Positions 50,054 to 64,000 of a stretch of DNA of 64,000 nucleotides are shown one piece after another. The number at the start of each line of letters is the position of its first letter. The stretch's first letter is position 1. The stretch covers positions 1,165,001 through 1,229,000 of the forward strand of contig NZ_CP011039.1 of assembly GCF_000238255.3 (NCBI RefSeq), in the 5' to 3' direction. The notes beneath the pieces are model-generated. The model did not search any database. It was not told where the DNA came from and was given only the letters and a program-made list of their open reading frames with translations. The position numbers and the translations under genes were made by a program. The stretch comes from Pseudoalteromonas spongiae UST010723-006. GTDB taxonomy: Bacteria > Pseudomonadota > Gammaproteobacteria > Enterobacterales > Alteromonadaceae.

Positions 50054-50386
50054 TTTATAAACAGCAATGCTAGAAATAATTTGCGGTTATATTATAAACA
50101 GTTAGTTACATTTTAACTGTTATTCAACGCGTCTAGCATAGTATTAACTTAAAGAAAATTCACCTATTGTGATAGGGTGCATTTAACTTTGTTGATATTT
50201 TTTCAGCTAGGTATTTGAGCTAAGGCCTAACGCGCGATTATCGGCTCGTTTTAACCGATGTAATTGATAATTTAGTGTGTGAGATGTGCATGGTCAAATG
50301 CCTGCCAATAGTGCGAATAGGCCTATTGGCATGTTGAAAAAGAGTAATAATCGACAATGAAACTGCGCTAGTGTGCCAAATAAGGC

Positions 50387-50401
50387 GAGTAAATCACTCG
50401 G
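50387..50401 (+). promoter_or_regulatory. IscR-type-1-like operator upstream of grxD (predicted)
   Basis: GAGTAAATCACTCGG matches the sodB-side motif (GAGTAAAATACTCGG on that strand) at 13 of 15 bases and lies 50 bp ahead of the grxD ATG. Confidence 0.4.
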
Positions 50402-50451
50402 TTGAATTGCTAAACAAAGATAAATTACGCCAAAAGGTGTCGAGGTAGTAA

Positions 50452-50784
50452 ATGGAAACGTTAGACAAGATTAAGCAACAGATCGCAGAAAACTCAATTC
50501 TACTTTATATGAAGGGCTCTCCAAAATTACCGAGCTGTGGTTTTTCATCTCAAGCGTCACAAGCTTTAATGGCATGTGGTGAGCAATTTGCGTACGTTGA
50601 TATTCTTCAAAACCCTGATATCCGTGCAGAGTTACCAGCTTATGCAAACTGGCCTACGTTCCCACAATTATGGGTTGAAGGTGAGCTAATTGGTGGTTGT
50701 GACATTATTGTTGAAATGTTCCAACGTGGTGAACTACAACCTTTAATCACTGAAGTTGCCGCTAAAAATAAAGAAGCAGAATAA
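50452..50784 (+). CDS. grxD: Monothiol glutaredoxin Grx4
   Basis: A 110-residue CGFS-type glutaredoxin that binds a glutathione-ligated [2Fe-2S] cluster and carries it to Fe-S and iron-regulation proteins. The active site is CGFS in KLPSCGFSSQA; the GSH-binding WPTFPQLWVEGELIGGCDI follows. Length close to E. coli GrxD (115). ATG at 50452, with a weak GAGGT stretch ahead. Confidence 0.96.
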   Translation: METLDKIKQQIAENSILLYMKGSPKLPSCGFSSQASQALMACGEQFAYVDILQNPDIRAELPAYANWPTFPQLWVEGELIGGCDIIVEMFQRGELQPLITEVAAKNKEAE

Positions 50785-50860
50785 TATTACGTTAAGTAGT
50801 AATTGATTTTGTGGTATTTTTGCTAAGCTTAAATCATTAGTATGATGTTTTAAGCTTAGT

Positions 50861-51760
50861 ATGACTTTTCAAACTTATTATATTCCTCTCGTTGTTACGC
50901 TGTTTTTATTGAGTTTAGAGAGCGTTGCAAAATCATTTGAACTTTCATATCAACATCAGCAACAAACTAAAACGATCACCGTTAATCAGCCCTCTGCCAA
51001 CCGTTTTGAAATAGCCCGTGAATTACCAAAGCAATTAAGTTTAGTAACGCTTGATTGGCCGCCATACATTGACCGTGATTTATGTGACAAAGGTTGGGTA
51101 TTCACACTTACCGCTGCGCTATTTAATGAACTTGGGTTTGGTATTAGTGTCGAGTTTTTTCCTTGGGCTCGCTCGGTACGCATGGCTGAATTAGGGCAGG
51201 CTGATATTTTGTTTCCAGAATACTTTATAGAAGTGACCGCCCCCAGTGATGTAATAGCTAATAGTTTTAGACGCAACAACTTAGCATTATCGACTCCTTA
51301 CGCAGGCGGCTTAATTGGGCTAATGAGCCGTGAAAATTATAAAGCAAAGTACGATGGCACTTTTCAGTCAATCCAAGGGGCACGAATTGGCGTTGTAAGA
51401 GGGTATCAAAATACCCCTGAGTTTGATAAGCACCTTGATCTTGGCTTTTTTAATGCAATTCAAGCGCGCGATGATCAACAAAACCTAAAACTCTTATTGG
51501 CGAGTCGGGTAGATTACATTGTTGCTGATCCCAATGTGGTCGATTACCTATTAAATCACGACGAGCAAGGTGACAAAAATCAAATTAAATTCATTGAACC
51601 CGCCTTTCAATATAATGATTTTTACTATGCTATAAGTAAACGCAACGCAATGTGGCAATCGCTGCAAGTTAAAATTAATGCCAAGCTATCAGAGTTTGAG
51701 CAAGCCGGAACGATTAAAACCATTCAACAAACCGCTGGAAAGTGTTCGCCCGCAAACTAG
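50861..51760 (+). CDS. Periplasmic solute-binding protein, SBP_bac_3-like
   Basis: A 299-residue exported protein: a signal peptide of about 23 residues (ends SVAKS), then a bilobed binding fold of the amino-acid ABC-binding / SBP_bac_3 type (SLVTLDWPPYI, WARSVRMAELGQADILFPEYF, VRGYQNTPEF, LASRVDYIVADPNVV). No permease or ATPase genes follow, so it is an orphan, perhaps serving a sensor. Ligand unknown. It follows grxD by about 75 bp in the same direction. Confidence 0.8.
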   Translation: MTFQTYYIPLVVTLFLLSLESVAKSFELSYQHQQQTKTITVNQPSANRFEIARELPKQLSLVTLDWPPYIDRDLCDKGWVFTLTAALFNELGFGISVEFFPWARSVRMAELGQADILFPEYFIEVTAPSDVIANSFRRNNLALSTPYAGGLIGLMSRENYKAKYDGTFQSIQGARIGVVRGYQNTPEFDKHLDLGFFNAIQARDDQQNLKLLLASRVDYIVADPNVVDYLLNHDEQGDKNQIKFIEPAFQYNDFYYAISKRNAMWQSLQVKINAKLSEFEQAGTIKTIQQTAGKCSPAN

Positions 51761-51826
51761 CGTCCTGCCTGATGTACAAGATAATTCGAGTTTAAAAAGT
51801 GGGCTTTCGGTTAATTGGTATTACCA

Positions 51827-51860
51827 TGAATAAATATTCAAAATCATGAATAGTTTACGT
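51827..51860. promoter_or_regulatory. ARG-box pair 1 ahead of gltBD (predicted ArgR site)
   Basis: TGAATAAATATTCA (51827-51840) fits the ARG-box core TGAATWWWWATTCA perfectly. A second, half-conserved box TGAATAGTTTACGT begins at 51847, 20 bp on. Paired boxes 20-21 bp apart are normal for ArgR hexamers, and ArgR takes part in E. coli gltBDF control. Confidence 0.6.
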
Positions 51861-51993
51861 TTACGTAAACTACAATTGAGAGTTGTTTTTATTTACATGG
51901 TGTTAATATGATACCGGTGTCAATAAGATCCTATAACCAAGATAACCCCAGTTTAGAGGCTTTTATCGGCAAATTTGTTGAATTTATGTATAA

Positions 51994-52027
51994 GTGAAAA
52001 ATATTCAATAACCTGAATATGTATTCA
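51994..52027. promoter_or_regulatory. ARG-box pair 2 ahead of gltBD (predicted ArgR site)
   Basis: TGAATATGTATTCA (52014-52027) is a perfect ARG-box core. A half-conserved box GTGAAAAATATTCA begins at 51994, 20 bp before it. It ends 8 bp ahead of a candidate -35 (TTGACT), a position where binding could affect gltBD transcription. Confidence 0.6.
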
Positions 52028-52035
52028 CAATTTGG

Positions 52036-52064
52036 TTGACTCCAAGCAATATCTTGGTTAGTTT
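52036..52064 (+). promoter_or_regulatory. Candidate gltBD promoter
   Basis: TTGACT at 52036-52041, 17-bp spacer containing the inverted repeat CCAAG-CAATAT-CTTGG, and a weak -10 TAGTTT. This leaves a leader of roughly 170 bp to gltB. Uncertain because of the poor -10. Confidence 0.35.
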
Positions 52065-52239
52065 TGAGAATCGCGCAAGTGAACACACGGCACGTACCAA
52101 CATTAGCAACCTTTGTTTCGCGTTAACAAAATCGCTATTACTTATCGAACTGTCATAAAACTTCGATACGGTCATGCCAATACTTCCGTCAATCACAACT
52201 GTTTTGTTCACTTGAGCTGTAGCAAGGGAGGAGTCCAAC

Positions 52240-58123
<5,884 letters not shown>

Positions 58124-58173
58124 TGCTGTATAGCCTGAATGTGGTTAAACATTTAAGGCAGCTTATAACATTA

Positions 58174-58201
58174 AAAAAGGTGGGCAAATGCCCACCTTTT
58201 T
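58174..58201. terminator. Bidirectional rho-independent terminator
   Basis: A 13-bp stem AAAAAGGTGGGCA / TGCCCACCTTTTT with an AA turn, between the converging gltD and recN genes. Confidence 0.88.
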
Positions 58202-58218
58202 GTATTTATGTTTTTTGC

Positions 58219-59883
58219 TTAATGATATTGCGACAGTAATTCTGAGGCATTAGTACGGGTAATTTCACTAATATTCGTGCCACCTAATAAGCGTGCAATT
58301 TCATCAATTCGTCCCGAGTTATCGAGTACCGACATATGGGTATGCGTGTGGGTGCCATCATCGCTTTTACTGACAAAAAATTGATTATGGCCACTTGATG
58401 CTACTTGCGGTAAGTGGGTTACACAAATTACCTGTGTACTGTTGCCTAATTGGCGCAATAATTTGCCAACTGCTGATGCAGTCGGGCCAGAAATACCAAC
58501 ATCAACTTCATCAAAAATTAAGGTTGGCGTAGTCATTTTATCTGCAATGATAACTTCAATGGCAAGACTAATACGTGATAGCTCACCACCCGAGGCTACT
58601 TTCACAAGCGGTTGTAAACGTTGGCCTGTGTTAGCAGCTACTTGAAAATCTATGCTGTCTAGGCCTTTGCTACTGGTTATCTCTTGTTGCTCAACCACAA
58701 TGGCAAACTTTGCGTTTTCCATTGATAACATCACTAGTGATTCAGTAACTTGCTTTGATAGTTCATCTGCTGCGACTTTTCGGCTTTGCGAAAGGCGTGT
58801 TGCGACAGTCACATAATGTGCTTTAGCTTCGGCGATTTCGATTTCTAGTGCGGCGAGACGTTCGTCACTTTGCTCAATGTTGGCAAGACTTTGCTTTAGC
58901 TCAGCGTGTAAATCTGGGATTGCTTCAGGTGAAATATCGTGTTTTCTAGCCAAATCAAGTGCGCGTGCGATACGGTCATCGAGTTCTGATAACTGCGCAG
59001 GGTCCATCTCAATGCTGTCTTGATAATGGCTAAGTTCGCGCGCAGCTTCTTCTAAACTGATACCTGCCTCAAATAACAAGTCGGCGATTGGTGCCAATTT
59101 TTTATCTAAACTTGCTAACTCAGCAATTTGGTTTGCGCTCGATTGCACCATAGAGTACGCATTATAATTATCTTGTTGATAAATAATTTGTAGCTCTTTT
59201 TGTGTACCTTCAAGCAACGAATTTGCGTTACTTAGCAGCTTATGTTGCTGTTCAATTTCTTCAAACTCTCCGTGCTCAAGTGAAAACTCATCTAACTCAG
59301 CCACTTGATACTCGAGCAATTGCTTTTCGGCTGCTGCTTGTTGTAGTGACTGACTTAGCGTCGCCTTTTCTTTTTCAAGTGATTGCAGTGCGTTGTATGC
59401 TGTTTTAACGTCGTTCACAAGATCAACGTGTCCCGCAAAGCTATCAACTACCGACAATTGATAACCGGTTTTATTGAGCTGTTGGTGCGCGTGTTGGCCG
59501 TGAATTGAAATAAGCAGGCTGCCGAGAGATTTTAACTGGCCTGCTGGCACCATTACGCCATTTATATAGGCTTTACTGCGGCCGTTTGCCGATACTACAC
59601 GGCGAATAATGCATTCGCTACTATCACCTAATTCATGTTCACTAATAAAGTGTTGTGCAGCAGGTAAGTTCTGAATATCAAACACCGCCGAAACTTGGGC
59701 TTTATCGGCGCCTTCACGCACCATGCTGGCTTCGGCACGTTCGCCTAAACATAGCGATAGGGCATCAATAGCGATTGATTTACCTGCGCCAGTTTCACCT
59801 GTGATAGTTGTCATACCTTGGTGCCATTCAATATCAAGGTGTTCAACAATTGCAAAATTTGTTACTTGTAATGATGCTAACAT
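58219..59883 (-). CDS. recN: DNA repair protein RecN
   Basis: SMC-like ATPase of double-strand-break repair. Walker A GETGAGKS near residue 30, long coiled coils (about 160-380), signature motif SGGELSRISLAI and Walker B TLIFDEVDVGISG. Length 554 versus 553 in E. coli. ATG at 59883 after an AT-rich stretch; an overlapping double TACTGTA-like pattern (ACTGTATGGATAATCAGT) ahead might be a LexA site but fits the CTGT-N8-ACAG rule poorly. Confidence 0.96.
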   Translation of the reverse strand: MLASLQVTNFAIVEHLDIEWHQGMTTITGETGAGKSIAIDALSLCLGERAEASMVREGADKAQVSAVFDIQNLPAAQHFISEHELGDSSECIIRRVVSANGRSKAYINGVMVPAGQLKSLGSLLISIHGQHAHQQLNKTGYQLSVVDSFAGHVDLVNDVKTAYNALQSLEKEKATLSQSLQQAAAEKQLLEYQVAELDEFSLEHGEFEEIEQQHKLLSNANSLLEGTQKELQIIYQQDNYNAYSMVQSSANQIAELASLDKKLAPIADLLFEAGISLEEAARELSHYQDSIEMDPAQLSELDDRIARALDLARKHDISPEAIPDLHAELKQSLANIEQSDERLAALEIEIAEAKAHYVTVATRLSQSRKVAADELSKQVTESLVMLSMENAKFAIVVEQQEITSSKGLDSIDFQVAANTGQRLQPLVKVASGGELSRISLAIEVIIADKMTTPTLIFDEVDVGISGPTASAVGKLLRQLGNSTQVICVTHLPQVASSGHNQFFVSKSDDGTHTHTHMSVLDNSGRIDEIARLLGGTNISEITRTNASELLSQYH

Positions 59884-60047
59884 AACTGATTATCCATACA
59901 GTACATTAACTGGTAATTTATACAGTAAATAAAAAATAGGCAAGTTAAAAATGAAGATATTTTGTTGCGGAAGAAAAAAGGAGTAAGCAGAAGTGTTGAA
60001 AAGAGATTGCGCTAATGGCTTGTATTTAGCCTTTAGCGCAGATCAAA

Positions 60048-60566
60048 TTAAACGTTTTCTTCGTGAAGTTCCGGCTCAACGTGTTCATCGGTAGATTCAA
60101 GTGTTGGCGTTATCACTTGTTGGCTTAATGAAGGCAATTGATGCCAATAAAAATCACTGTTGAATTGGTGGCCAGATGTCGGTAATTGTTCAACAAAGGC
60201 GTAAATTTGTTTGCTTAACGTTAGTTTATCGTCTGCCGATTCAAACTTTAACAGCTCATTTTCGAGTAAGTCAGTTAGGTTACCGATGACTTGTTCATAG
60301 TGGGTAATGGTTTCATCAGTTTTACGTTGCATTACAAAATAATTGTTGTTGATTTGCGATAACCCACTAATGTCTTTTGGTTTTACAATGCGTGATTTGC
60401 CATAGCTTTGCACTATTTTGCTGTAACGAGAGCTAACAACGTCGATACGTTCGCTTTGTTGTTGTTTTTCAAGTGCTAATGCTTTTTTTCGGTTGTTATC
60501 TATGACTAAAAATGTCGTTAACAGTACAATTAATAAAACGGTGGTTAAAAATACTACAAACCCCAC
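60048..60566 (-). CDS. Hypothetical single-pass membrane protein
   Basis: A 172-residue protein I do not recognise. It has one N-terminal membrane segment (about residues 3-22) and a helical, charged domain with a Gln/Lys-rich coiled coil (about 28-110), then a shorter, acidic tail. It lies between recN and nadK on their strand but with about 160 and 210 bp gaps, so probably transcribed alone. Confidence 0.6.
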   Translation of the reverse strand: MGFVVFLTTVLLIVLLTTFLVIDNNRKKALALEKQQQSERIDVVSSRYSKIVQSYGKSRIVKPKDISGLSQINNNYFVMQRKTDETITHYEQVIGNLTDLLENELLKFESADDKLTLSKQIYAFVEQLPTSGHQFNSDFYWHQLPSLSQQVITPTLESTDEHVEPELHEENV

Positions 60567-60776
60567 TTTTTCTTTCCTTTCAATTGATTACTCTGAATCT
60601 GACTAAGTAAATTGCGTAACACACTTAGCAATAATGTTCTTGTGCGTTCTAGTTTTATCGGTTTTCCGAGTACAAGACAAATTTGTGCGATAAAATAGGG
60701 CTAGTGTACTCACATTTAACGATGTAATGCCTTAGTGTCCGCTAGAACTTAATTTGTTATTTTGATTTTAGGTTGA

Positions 60777-61655
60777 TTAATATAAACGGCTGCCCCAGTT
60801 TAACTTTTGGCGCAGTACATTGTAATACGAATATTTGCTTGGATGTACCATGCGCAACTGTTGTTCACTTCGTTTGATTACAATTTCATCACCTGGCAAT
60901 ACCGCTAACACAACATGGCTATCACAACTCACTTGTAAGTCCACATCATTTGCTGGGCTCAATGCCAGTTTTACTTCACTATTTGCATCCACCACGAGTG
61001 GGCGGCTTGTTAGTGTGTGCGGAAACATAGGCACCAATGAAATGGCGTTGAGTTTTGGGTTTAAAATGGGCCCGCCGCCAGAAAGACTATAGGCTGTAGA
61101 GCCTGTTGGCGTTGACACAATAAGGCCATCAGATTTTTGCGAGAATACAAACTCTCTATCAATAAAGGCTTCAAACTCAATCATGTGTGCAACTTTATTG
61201 GCATGCAGCACGGCTTCGTTAACCGCCGTATTTGAGCTTTTTAGCACTTCATGGCGATAGATTTCCACTTCCAGCAAGAAGCGTTTTTCTTCACTAAATT
61301 TACCAGCCAGTACTTGCTCAAGCTCACGCTCAAAATTATCGGGATCAAGGTCAGTAAGAAAACCGAGATTACCTCTATTTACGCCGATAACCGCAATATC
61401 AAAGCGAGCCAGTACACGAGCAGCGCCTAGCATATTACCGTCACCACCAACCACAATCGCTAAATCACAGTTACGGCCAATTTCAACTAACGACGCTGAA
61501 TACTCTTCATCAACAATGGGTTCAGCGACGCGGCTTTCAACGTAAACTTGATAACCGAGAGCCGTTAAAAAGGTATGCAGTTTGGCAAGTGTTACAGCCG
61601 CGCCTTCATGGTTCGGTTTGCCAATCAATCCTATGTTATTAAATACTTGTGCCAT
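60777..61655 (-). CDS. nadK: NAD kinase
   Basis: Phosphorylates NAD to NADP. The GGDG motif is in [15 protein letters not shown] near residue 70, followed by GFLTDLDP and the second NAD-site motif [16 protein letters not shown] near 185. Length 292 equals E. coli. ATG at 61655, divergent from the HrcA-like gene by about 70 bp. The recN, nadK and grpE neighbourhood is the same as in E. coli. Confidence 0.96.
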   Translation of the reverse strand: MAQVFNNIGLIGKPNHEGAAVTLAKLHTFLTALGYQVYVESRVAEPIVDEEYSASLVEIGRNCDLAIVVGGDGNMLGAARVLARFDIAVIGVNRGNLGFLTDLDPDNFERELEQVLAGKFSEEKRFLLEVEIYRHEVLKSSNTAVNEAVLHANKVAHMIEFEAFIDREFVFSQKSDGLIVSTPTGSTAYSLSGGGPILNPKLNAISLVPMFPHTLTSRPLVVDANSEVKLALSPANDVDLQVSCDSHVVLAVLPGDEIVIKRSEQQLRMVHPSKYSYYNVLRQKLNWGSRLY

Positions 61656-61726
61656 AAAATCGTCACTGATAAAGTCTTGCCTACAGTATATCTTGATTTT
61701 TAATCATCAGGCCATAAATAATAATC

Positions 61727-62671
61727 ATGAAATTAAGCGCCCGTGATCAACTCATTTTTTCTGCCGTTATGGACTTATATTGCAATGGTGAAGGTACGCC
61801 AGTTGCATCAAGCCATGTGGTAAAGCAGAAACAAATTAATATTTGCAGTGCGACAGTACGCAATGCAATGGCGCGTATGGAAAAGTCGGGGCTATTGTAT
61901 GCGCCTCACACCTCTTCGGGACGTGTACCTACAGAGCTAGGTTTTAGCTATTGGTTTGATGAATTTTTTCAACTTTCTGATATTGCAGACTATTGGCAGC
62001 CAAGTGCGCAAAGTCTTAGCGAATTTTCACATCGTTTAAGCCAACAATATAAACTGTGTGTGTTGGTGAGTTTGCCAGAGGCGATGCAGCAACATATTTA
62101 TCGTGCAGAAGTGCTCGATTTTAGTTTTGAAAACTGGCTTATTTTATTATTCGACAGGGACGGTAATAGCCAAAACATTCAGATTACCAAGCCTCGCGAA
62201 GCAAACGATGCATTACGCAATCAATTTAATGCGTGGTTAAATACTGTTTTTGCAGGGCATAACTTGGCCGAAGGGTTACGCCGCATGGCGGCGATGCGCC
62301 AAAGTGCACCAATGTTTTGTCATGGTTCACTGGGTATGTGGATTAAAGCGCTCGCTGAAAAACTGCATGTAGATAGTAGCATTGTGATTGGCAGTCACTA
62401 TTTATTTGGTGCACTGTCTAGCGAGCAGTTAAATCAAATTGGCGCGCCATTTTTAGATTATGTAGAACAAAAATTAGCGATGAAAATGGGTATGTCGGTT
62501 ATGTACCACGACAACTTGCCGTTTGGTGCATTGGAAGACTATTTATTACTGAGCGTGCCGTACTTTTCACAAGAGATATACCAAGGCCGTTTATGTGTGC
62601 TCTGCCCAAAGTCGGCGAAAATTGAAGCAATTATCAACGAAATATCGATTAATTGCGCTATTAGCTCTTGA
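61727..62671 (+). CDS. HrcA-like heat-shock repressor family protein
   Basis: A 314-residue protein whose N-terminus has the HrcA winged-helix pattern: LSARDQLIFSAVMDLYCNGEGTPVASSHV, then SATVRNAMARMEKSGLL and the very typical PHTSSGRVPTELGFSYWFD. The C-terminal ligand-like domain is much diverged and the protein is about 25-35 residues shorter than usual HrcA (about 340). It lies immediately upstream of grpE, the classic hrcA place. No CIRCE element (TTAGCACTC-N9-GAGTGCTAA) is visible nearby. The stop TGA lies within the grpE -35. A weak sigma-32-like promoter (CTTGATT, 13 bp, CCATAAAT) precedes it at 61692-61719. Confidence 0.8.
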   Translation: MKLSARDQLIFSAVMDLYCNGEGTPVASSHVVKQKQINICSATVRNAMARMEKSGLLYAPHTSSGRVPTELGFSYWFDEFFQLSDIADYWQPSAQSLSEFSHRLSQQYKLCVLVSLPEAMQQHIYRAEVLDFSFENWLILLFDRDGNSQNIQITKPREANDALRNQFNAWLNTVFAGHNLAEGLRRMAAMRQSAPMFCHGSLGMWIKALAEKLHVDSSIVIGSHYLFGALSSEQLNQIGAPFLDYVEQKLAMKMGMSVMYHDNLPFGALEDYLLLSVPYFSQEIYQGRLCVLCPKSAKIEAIINEISINCAISS

Positions 62672-62695
62672 AAGGCGTTTATCAATCCCCATAAT
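62667..62695 (+). promoter_or_regulatory. Sigma-32 (RpoH) promoter of grpE
   Basis: CTTGAAA at 62667-62673, 13-bp spacer, CCCCATAAT at 62687-62695: a perfect fit to the RpoH consensus. The -35 box overlaps the stop codon of the upstream HrcA-like gene. Transcription would start about 25-30 bp ahead of the grpE ATG. Confidence 0.92.
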
Positions 62696-62727
62696 TAGCA
62701 TCAGTTGTAAGATTTCGGAGAGTATCA

Positions 62728-63309
62728 ATGTCTGAGCAAAATAATCAGCCAGAGCAAGAAGCAGAAGTACAGGAAACCCTTGACCAAGTAGCAGAAGAGC
62801 TACAAGGTGGTGAAGAGCTAAGCGCAGAAGCGGAAATTGCAGTATTAAATGCAGAGCTTGAAGCAGCGAAGCAAACAATTGAAGAGCAAAAAGACAGTGT
62901 AGTACGTGCTGCCGCAGAAGTTGAAAACATGCGTCGTCGCACAGCGCAAGATGTTGAAAAAGCGCACAAGTTTGCCCTTGAAAAATTCGCCAATGAACTA
63001 CTACCTGTGCTTGATAACTTAGAGCGTGCGATTGAGTTTGCTGACAAAGAAAACGAACACATTAAGCCGGTTATCGAAGGTGTTGAGATGACGGCAAAAA
63101 GCTTTGTTGATGCCGTAGCAAAGTTTGGTGTTGAAGTGGTTGCGCCACAAGGCGAAACGTTTAACCCTGAATTCCATCAAGCAATGTCAATTCAGCCATC
63201 TGCTGATGTTGCACCAAACACTGTTATTGCAGTAATGCAAAAAGGTTACCTATTAAATGGTCGTTTACTTCGTCCAGCAATGGTAATGGTGTCTAAAGCA
63301 GCTGAATAA
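62728..63309 (+). CDS. grpE: Nucleotide exchange factor GrpE
   Basis: Co-chaperone that releases ADP from DnaK. N-terminal acidic, disordered part ([17 protein letters not shown]), long coiled-coil helix with [12 protein letters not shown], then the four-helix/beta-wing part with [16 protein letters not shown] and [10 protein letters not shown] and the C-terminal [18 protein letters not shown]. Length 193 versus 197 in E. coli. ATG with GGAGA ribosome-binding site. Under the RpoH promoter, and no dnaK follows here. Confidence 0.97.
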   Translation: MSEQNNQPEQEAEVQETLDQVAEELQGGEELSAEAEIAVLNAELEAAKQTIEEQKDSVVRAAAEVENMRRRTAQDVEKAHKFALEKFANELLPVLDNLERAIEFADKENEHIKPVIEGVEMTAKSFVDAVAKFGVEVVAPQGETFNPEFHQAMSIQPSADVAPNTVIAVMQKGYLLNGRLLRPAMVMVSKAAE

Positions 63310-63325
63310 TAGCGCTTAAGAATGC

Positions 63326-63358
63326 AAAAAAGCTGTAACCTTGGTTACAGCTTTTTTT
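63326..63358. terminator. Bidirectional rho-independent terminator
   Basis: A 15-bp stem AAAAAAGCTGTAACC / GGTTACAGCTTTTTT with a TT turn, between grpE and the converging transporter gene. Confidence 0.88.
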
Positions 63359-63384
63359 GTGTCTGTTGTGGCAAATATAATGTA

Positions 63385-64000
63385 CTAATGGCCGAACTTT
63401 AACTGCTTTAATTGGCAGATTAAAATACCGCTTACTGCCATTGCCATAGCAACCGCAAACCCGATGCTTGGTGGCAATGGAATAAACGCTAACATTGGGC
63501 CAGCAAAGGCGCCACTGCCAAAGCGTAAAGTACCTATCACTGCGGTAGCTGTTCCAGACTTCTTCTTGAAATTGATTAAAATCAGCGCGTCGGCGTTGGT
63601 TGCCATAATGCCTAAACTCATCATCAGCGGCGCAATAAAAGCGGCAACCAAATATACATTGTGCGTAAATACACTGACTAAAATAAGGCACGTTACCGCA
63701 ATAAAACTAATGGCTAAGCCAATATTGAGCATTTTACGTGAGCCAAATTTAGGTACTAGCCGGGTATTAATAAAGTTACCTAACATCAACGCCAATACAT
63801 TGAATGCAAATAACACCCCAAATAGGGTTTCACTCACCTTAAAGTGTGCCATATAAATTGCTGATACTTTGGTTAAAAAGCAAAAGAATGCGAACGAGGC
63901 GAGCATGGAAATAACAATATCAAATCGTGCTTTTTTGTTTGTAAGCACAATACGGTAGTTTGAAAAAAATAGCGCCAAACCTTTAATTTTACTCGGGTGA
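63385..64000 (-). CDS. Bcr/CflA-type MFS drug efflux transporter, 5'-truncated
   Basis: Frame is open to the window edge (codons before 63978 read PSKIKGL, with no stop), so only the C-terminal half (about 205 residues) is present. About six membrane segments are visible, with GLALFFSNYRIVLTNKKARF preceding the first; this loop and ADALILINF / GTATAVIGTLRFGSGAFAGP are typical of the Bcr/CflA group of drug-proton antiporters. Substrate unknown. Confidence 0.8.
   Translation of the reverse strand, partial: HPSKIKGLALFFSNYRIVLTNKKARFDIVISMLASFAFFCFLTKVSAIYMAHFKVSETLFGVLFAFNVLALMLGNFINTRLVPKFGSRKMLNIGLAISFIAVTCLILVSVFTHNVYLVAAFIAPLMMSLGIMATNADALILINFKKKSGTATAVIGTLRFGSGAFAGPMLAFIPLPPSIGFAVAMAMAVSGILICQLKQLKFGH

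Larger units (their letters stand above)
49980..50451. other. sodB/grxD divergent intergenic region
   Basis: About 490 bp between divergent sodB and grxD. It holds the two related motifs at 50031-50053 and 50387-50401 described separately; no ORF, RNA or other repeat was recognised in the rest. Confidence 0.5.
51761..52239. other. gltBD upstream region
   Basis: A gene-free stretch of about 480 bp with two pairs of ARG-box-like palindromes (51827-51860 and 51994-52027) and a candidate promoter at 52036-52064. A minus-strand frame at 52005-52298 overlaps the gltB start and is not credible. Confidence 0.6.

Noticed and set aside
59884..59920. LexA box ahead of recN
   Set aside because: ACTGTATGGATAATCAGT and nearby CTGT motifs do not give CTGT-N8-ACAG; kept only as a remark.

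Overview
The window looks like core chromosome of a marine gammaproteobacterium of the Alteromonadales, most like Pseudoalteromonas. This rests on protein resemblance, an AT-leaning base composition, and gene order. Two blocks follow the Escherichia coli order closely: leuS-lptE-holA-nadD-rsfS-rlmH-mrdA-mrdB-rlpA-dacA-ybeD-lipB-lipA, and lnt-corC-ybeY-ybeZ-miaB with divergent ubiF and a Met/Leu/Gln tRNA cluster. The genus is inference; the order and families are read from the sequence.

Layout. 1-4800: a phosphotransferase cut by the window edge; a minus-strand operon of a SlyD-type isomerase, a short-chain dehydrogenase and an amidohydrolase; and an MltD-type lytic transglycosylase. 4800-6430: zapA with its small coiled-coil partner, and divergent rlmJ. 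6450-9030: a YbaY/META lipoprotein, a 263-bp MITE inserted exactly at the stop codon of a TetR-type regulator gene, and a divergent two-gene unit (small membrane protein, DUF2867 protein) behind twin palindromic operators. 9070-21700: the lipoate / cell elongation / ribosome maturation / LPS assembly / leuS cluster, all on the minus strand. 21900-27300: a YbeL-type zinc-ribbon protein, a Lon-family AAA protease and a hybrid histidine kinase. 27360-34260: lnt-corC-ybeY-ybeZ-miaB and divergent ubiF. 34600-35950: a minus-strand tRNA array with nine intact tRNAs and two decayed copies, including an exact tandem duplication of a 218-bp Leu-Gln unit, a strong promoter and a 9-bp tandem repeat at its end. 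36550-39000: ychF, pth, rplY. 39150-44300: radD and a fused periplasmic-binding / HD-GYP signalling protein. 44380-49160: prkA-yeaH-spoVR. 49370-51760: sodB and divergent grxD, sharing a 15-bp motif upstream, then a solute-binding protein. 51760-58200: gltB-gltD behind two candidate ArgR operators. 58200-64000: recN, a small anchored protein, nadK, a divergent HrcA-like repressor gene, grpE behind a textbook sigma-32 promoter, and a truncated Bcr/CflA-type MFS transporter.

Most of the window is housekeeping: lipoate synthesis and transfer, the elongasome (PBP2, RodA, RlpA, PBP5), ribosome and tRNA modification (RlmH, RsfS, YbeY, MiaB, RlmJ, LeuS, Pth, L25, YchF), envelope lipoprotein maturation (Lnt, LptE), ubiquinone synthesis, NAD(P) metabolism (NadD, NadK) and glutamate synthesis. 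I found no prophage, CRISPR array, toxin-antitoxin pair or defence island. The least ordinary points are the HrcA-like gene whose stop codon lies inside the grpE sigma-32 -35 box, the MITE in the tetR stop codon, the tRNA array, the paired ARG-box-like sites ahead of gltBD, and the shared sodB/grxD motif.
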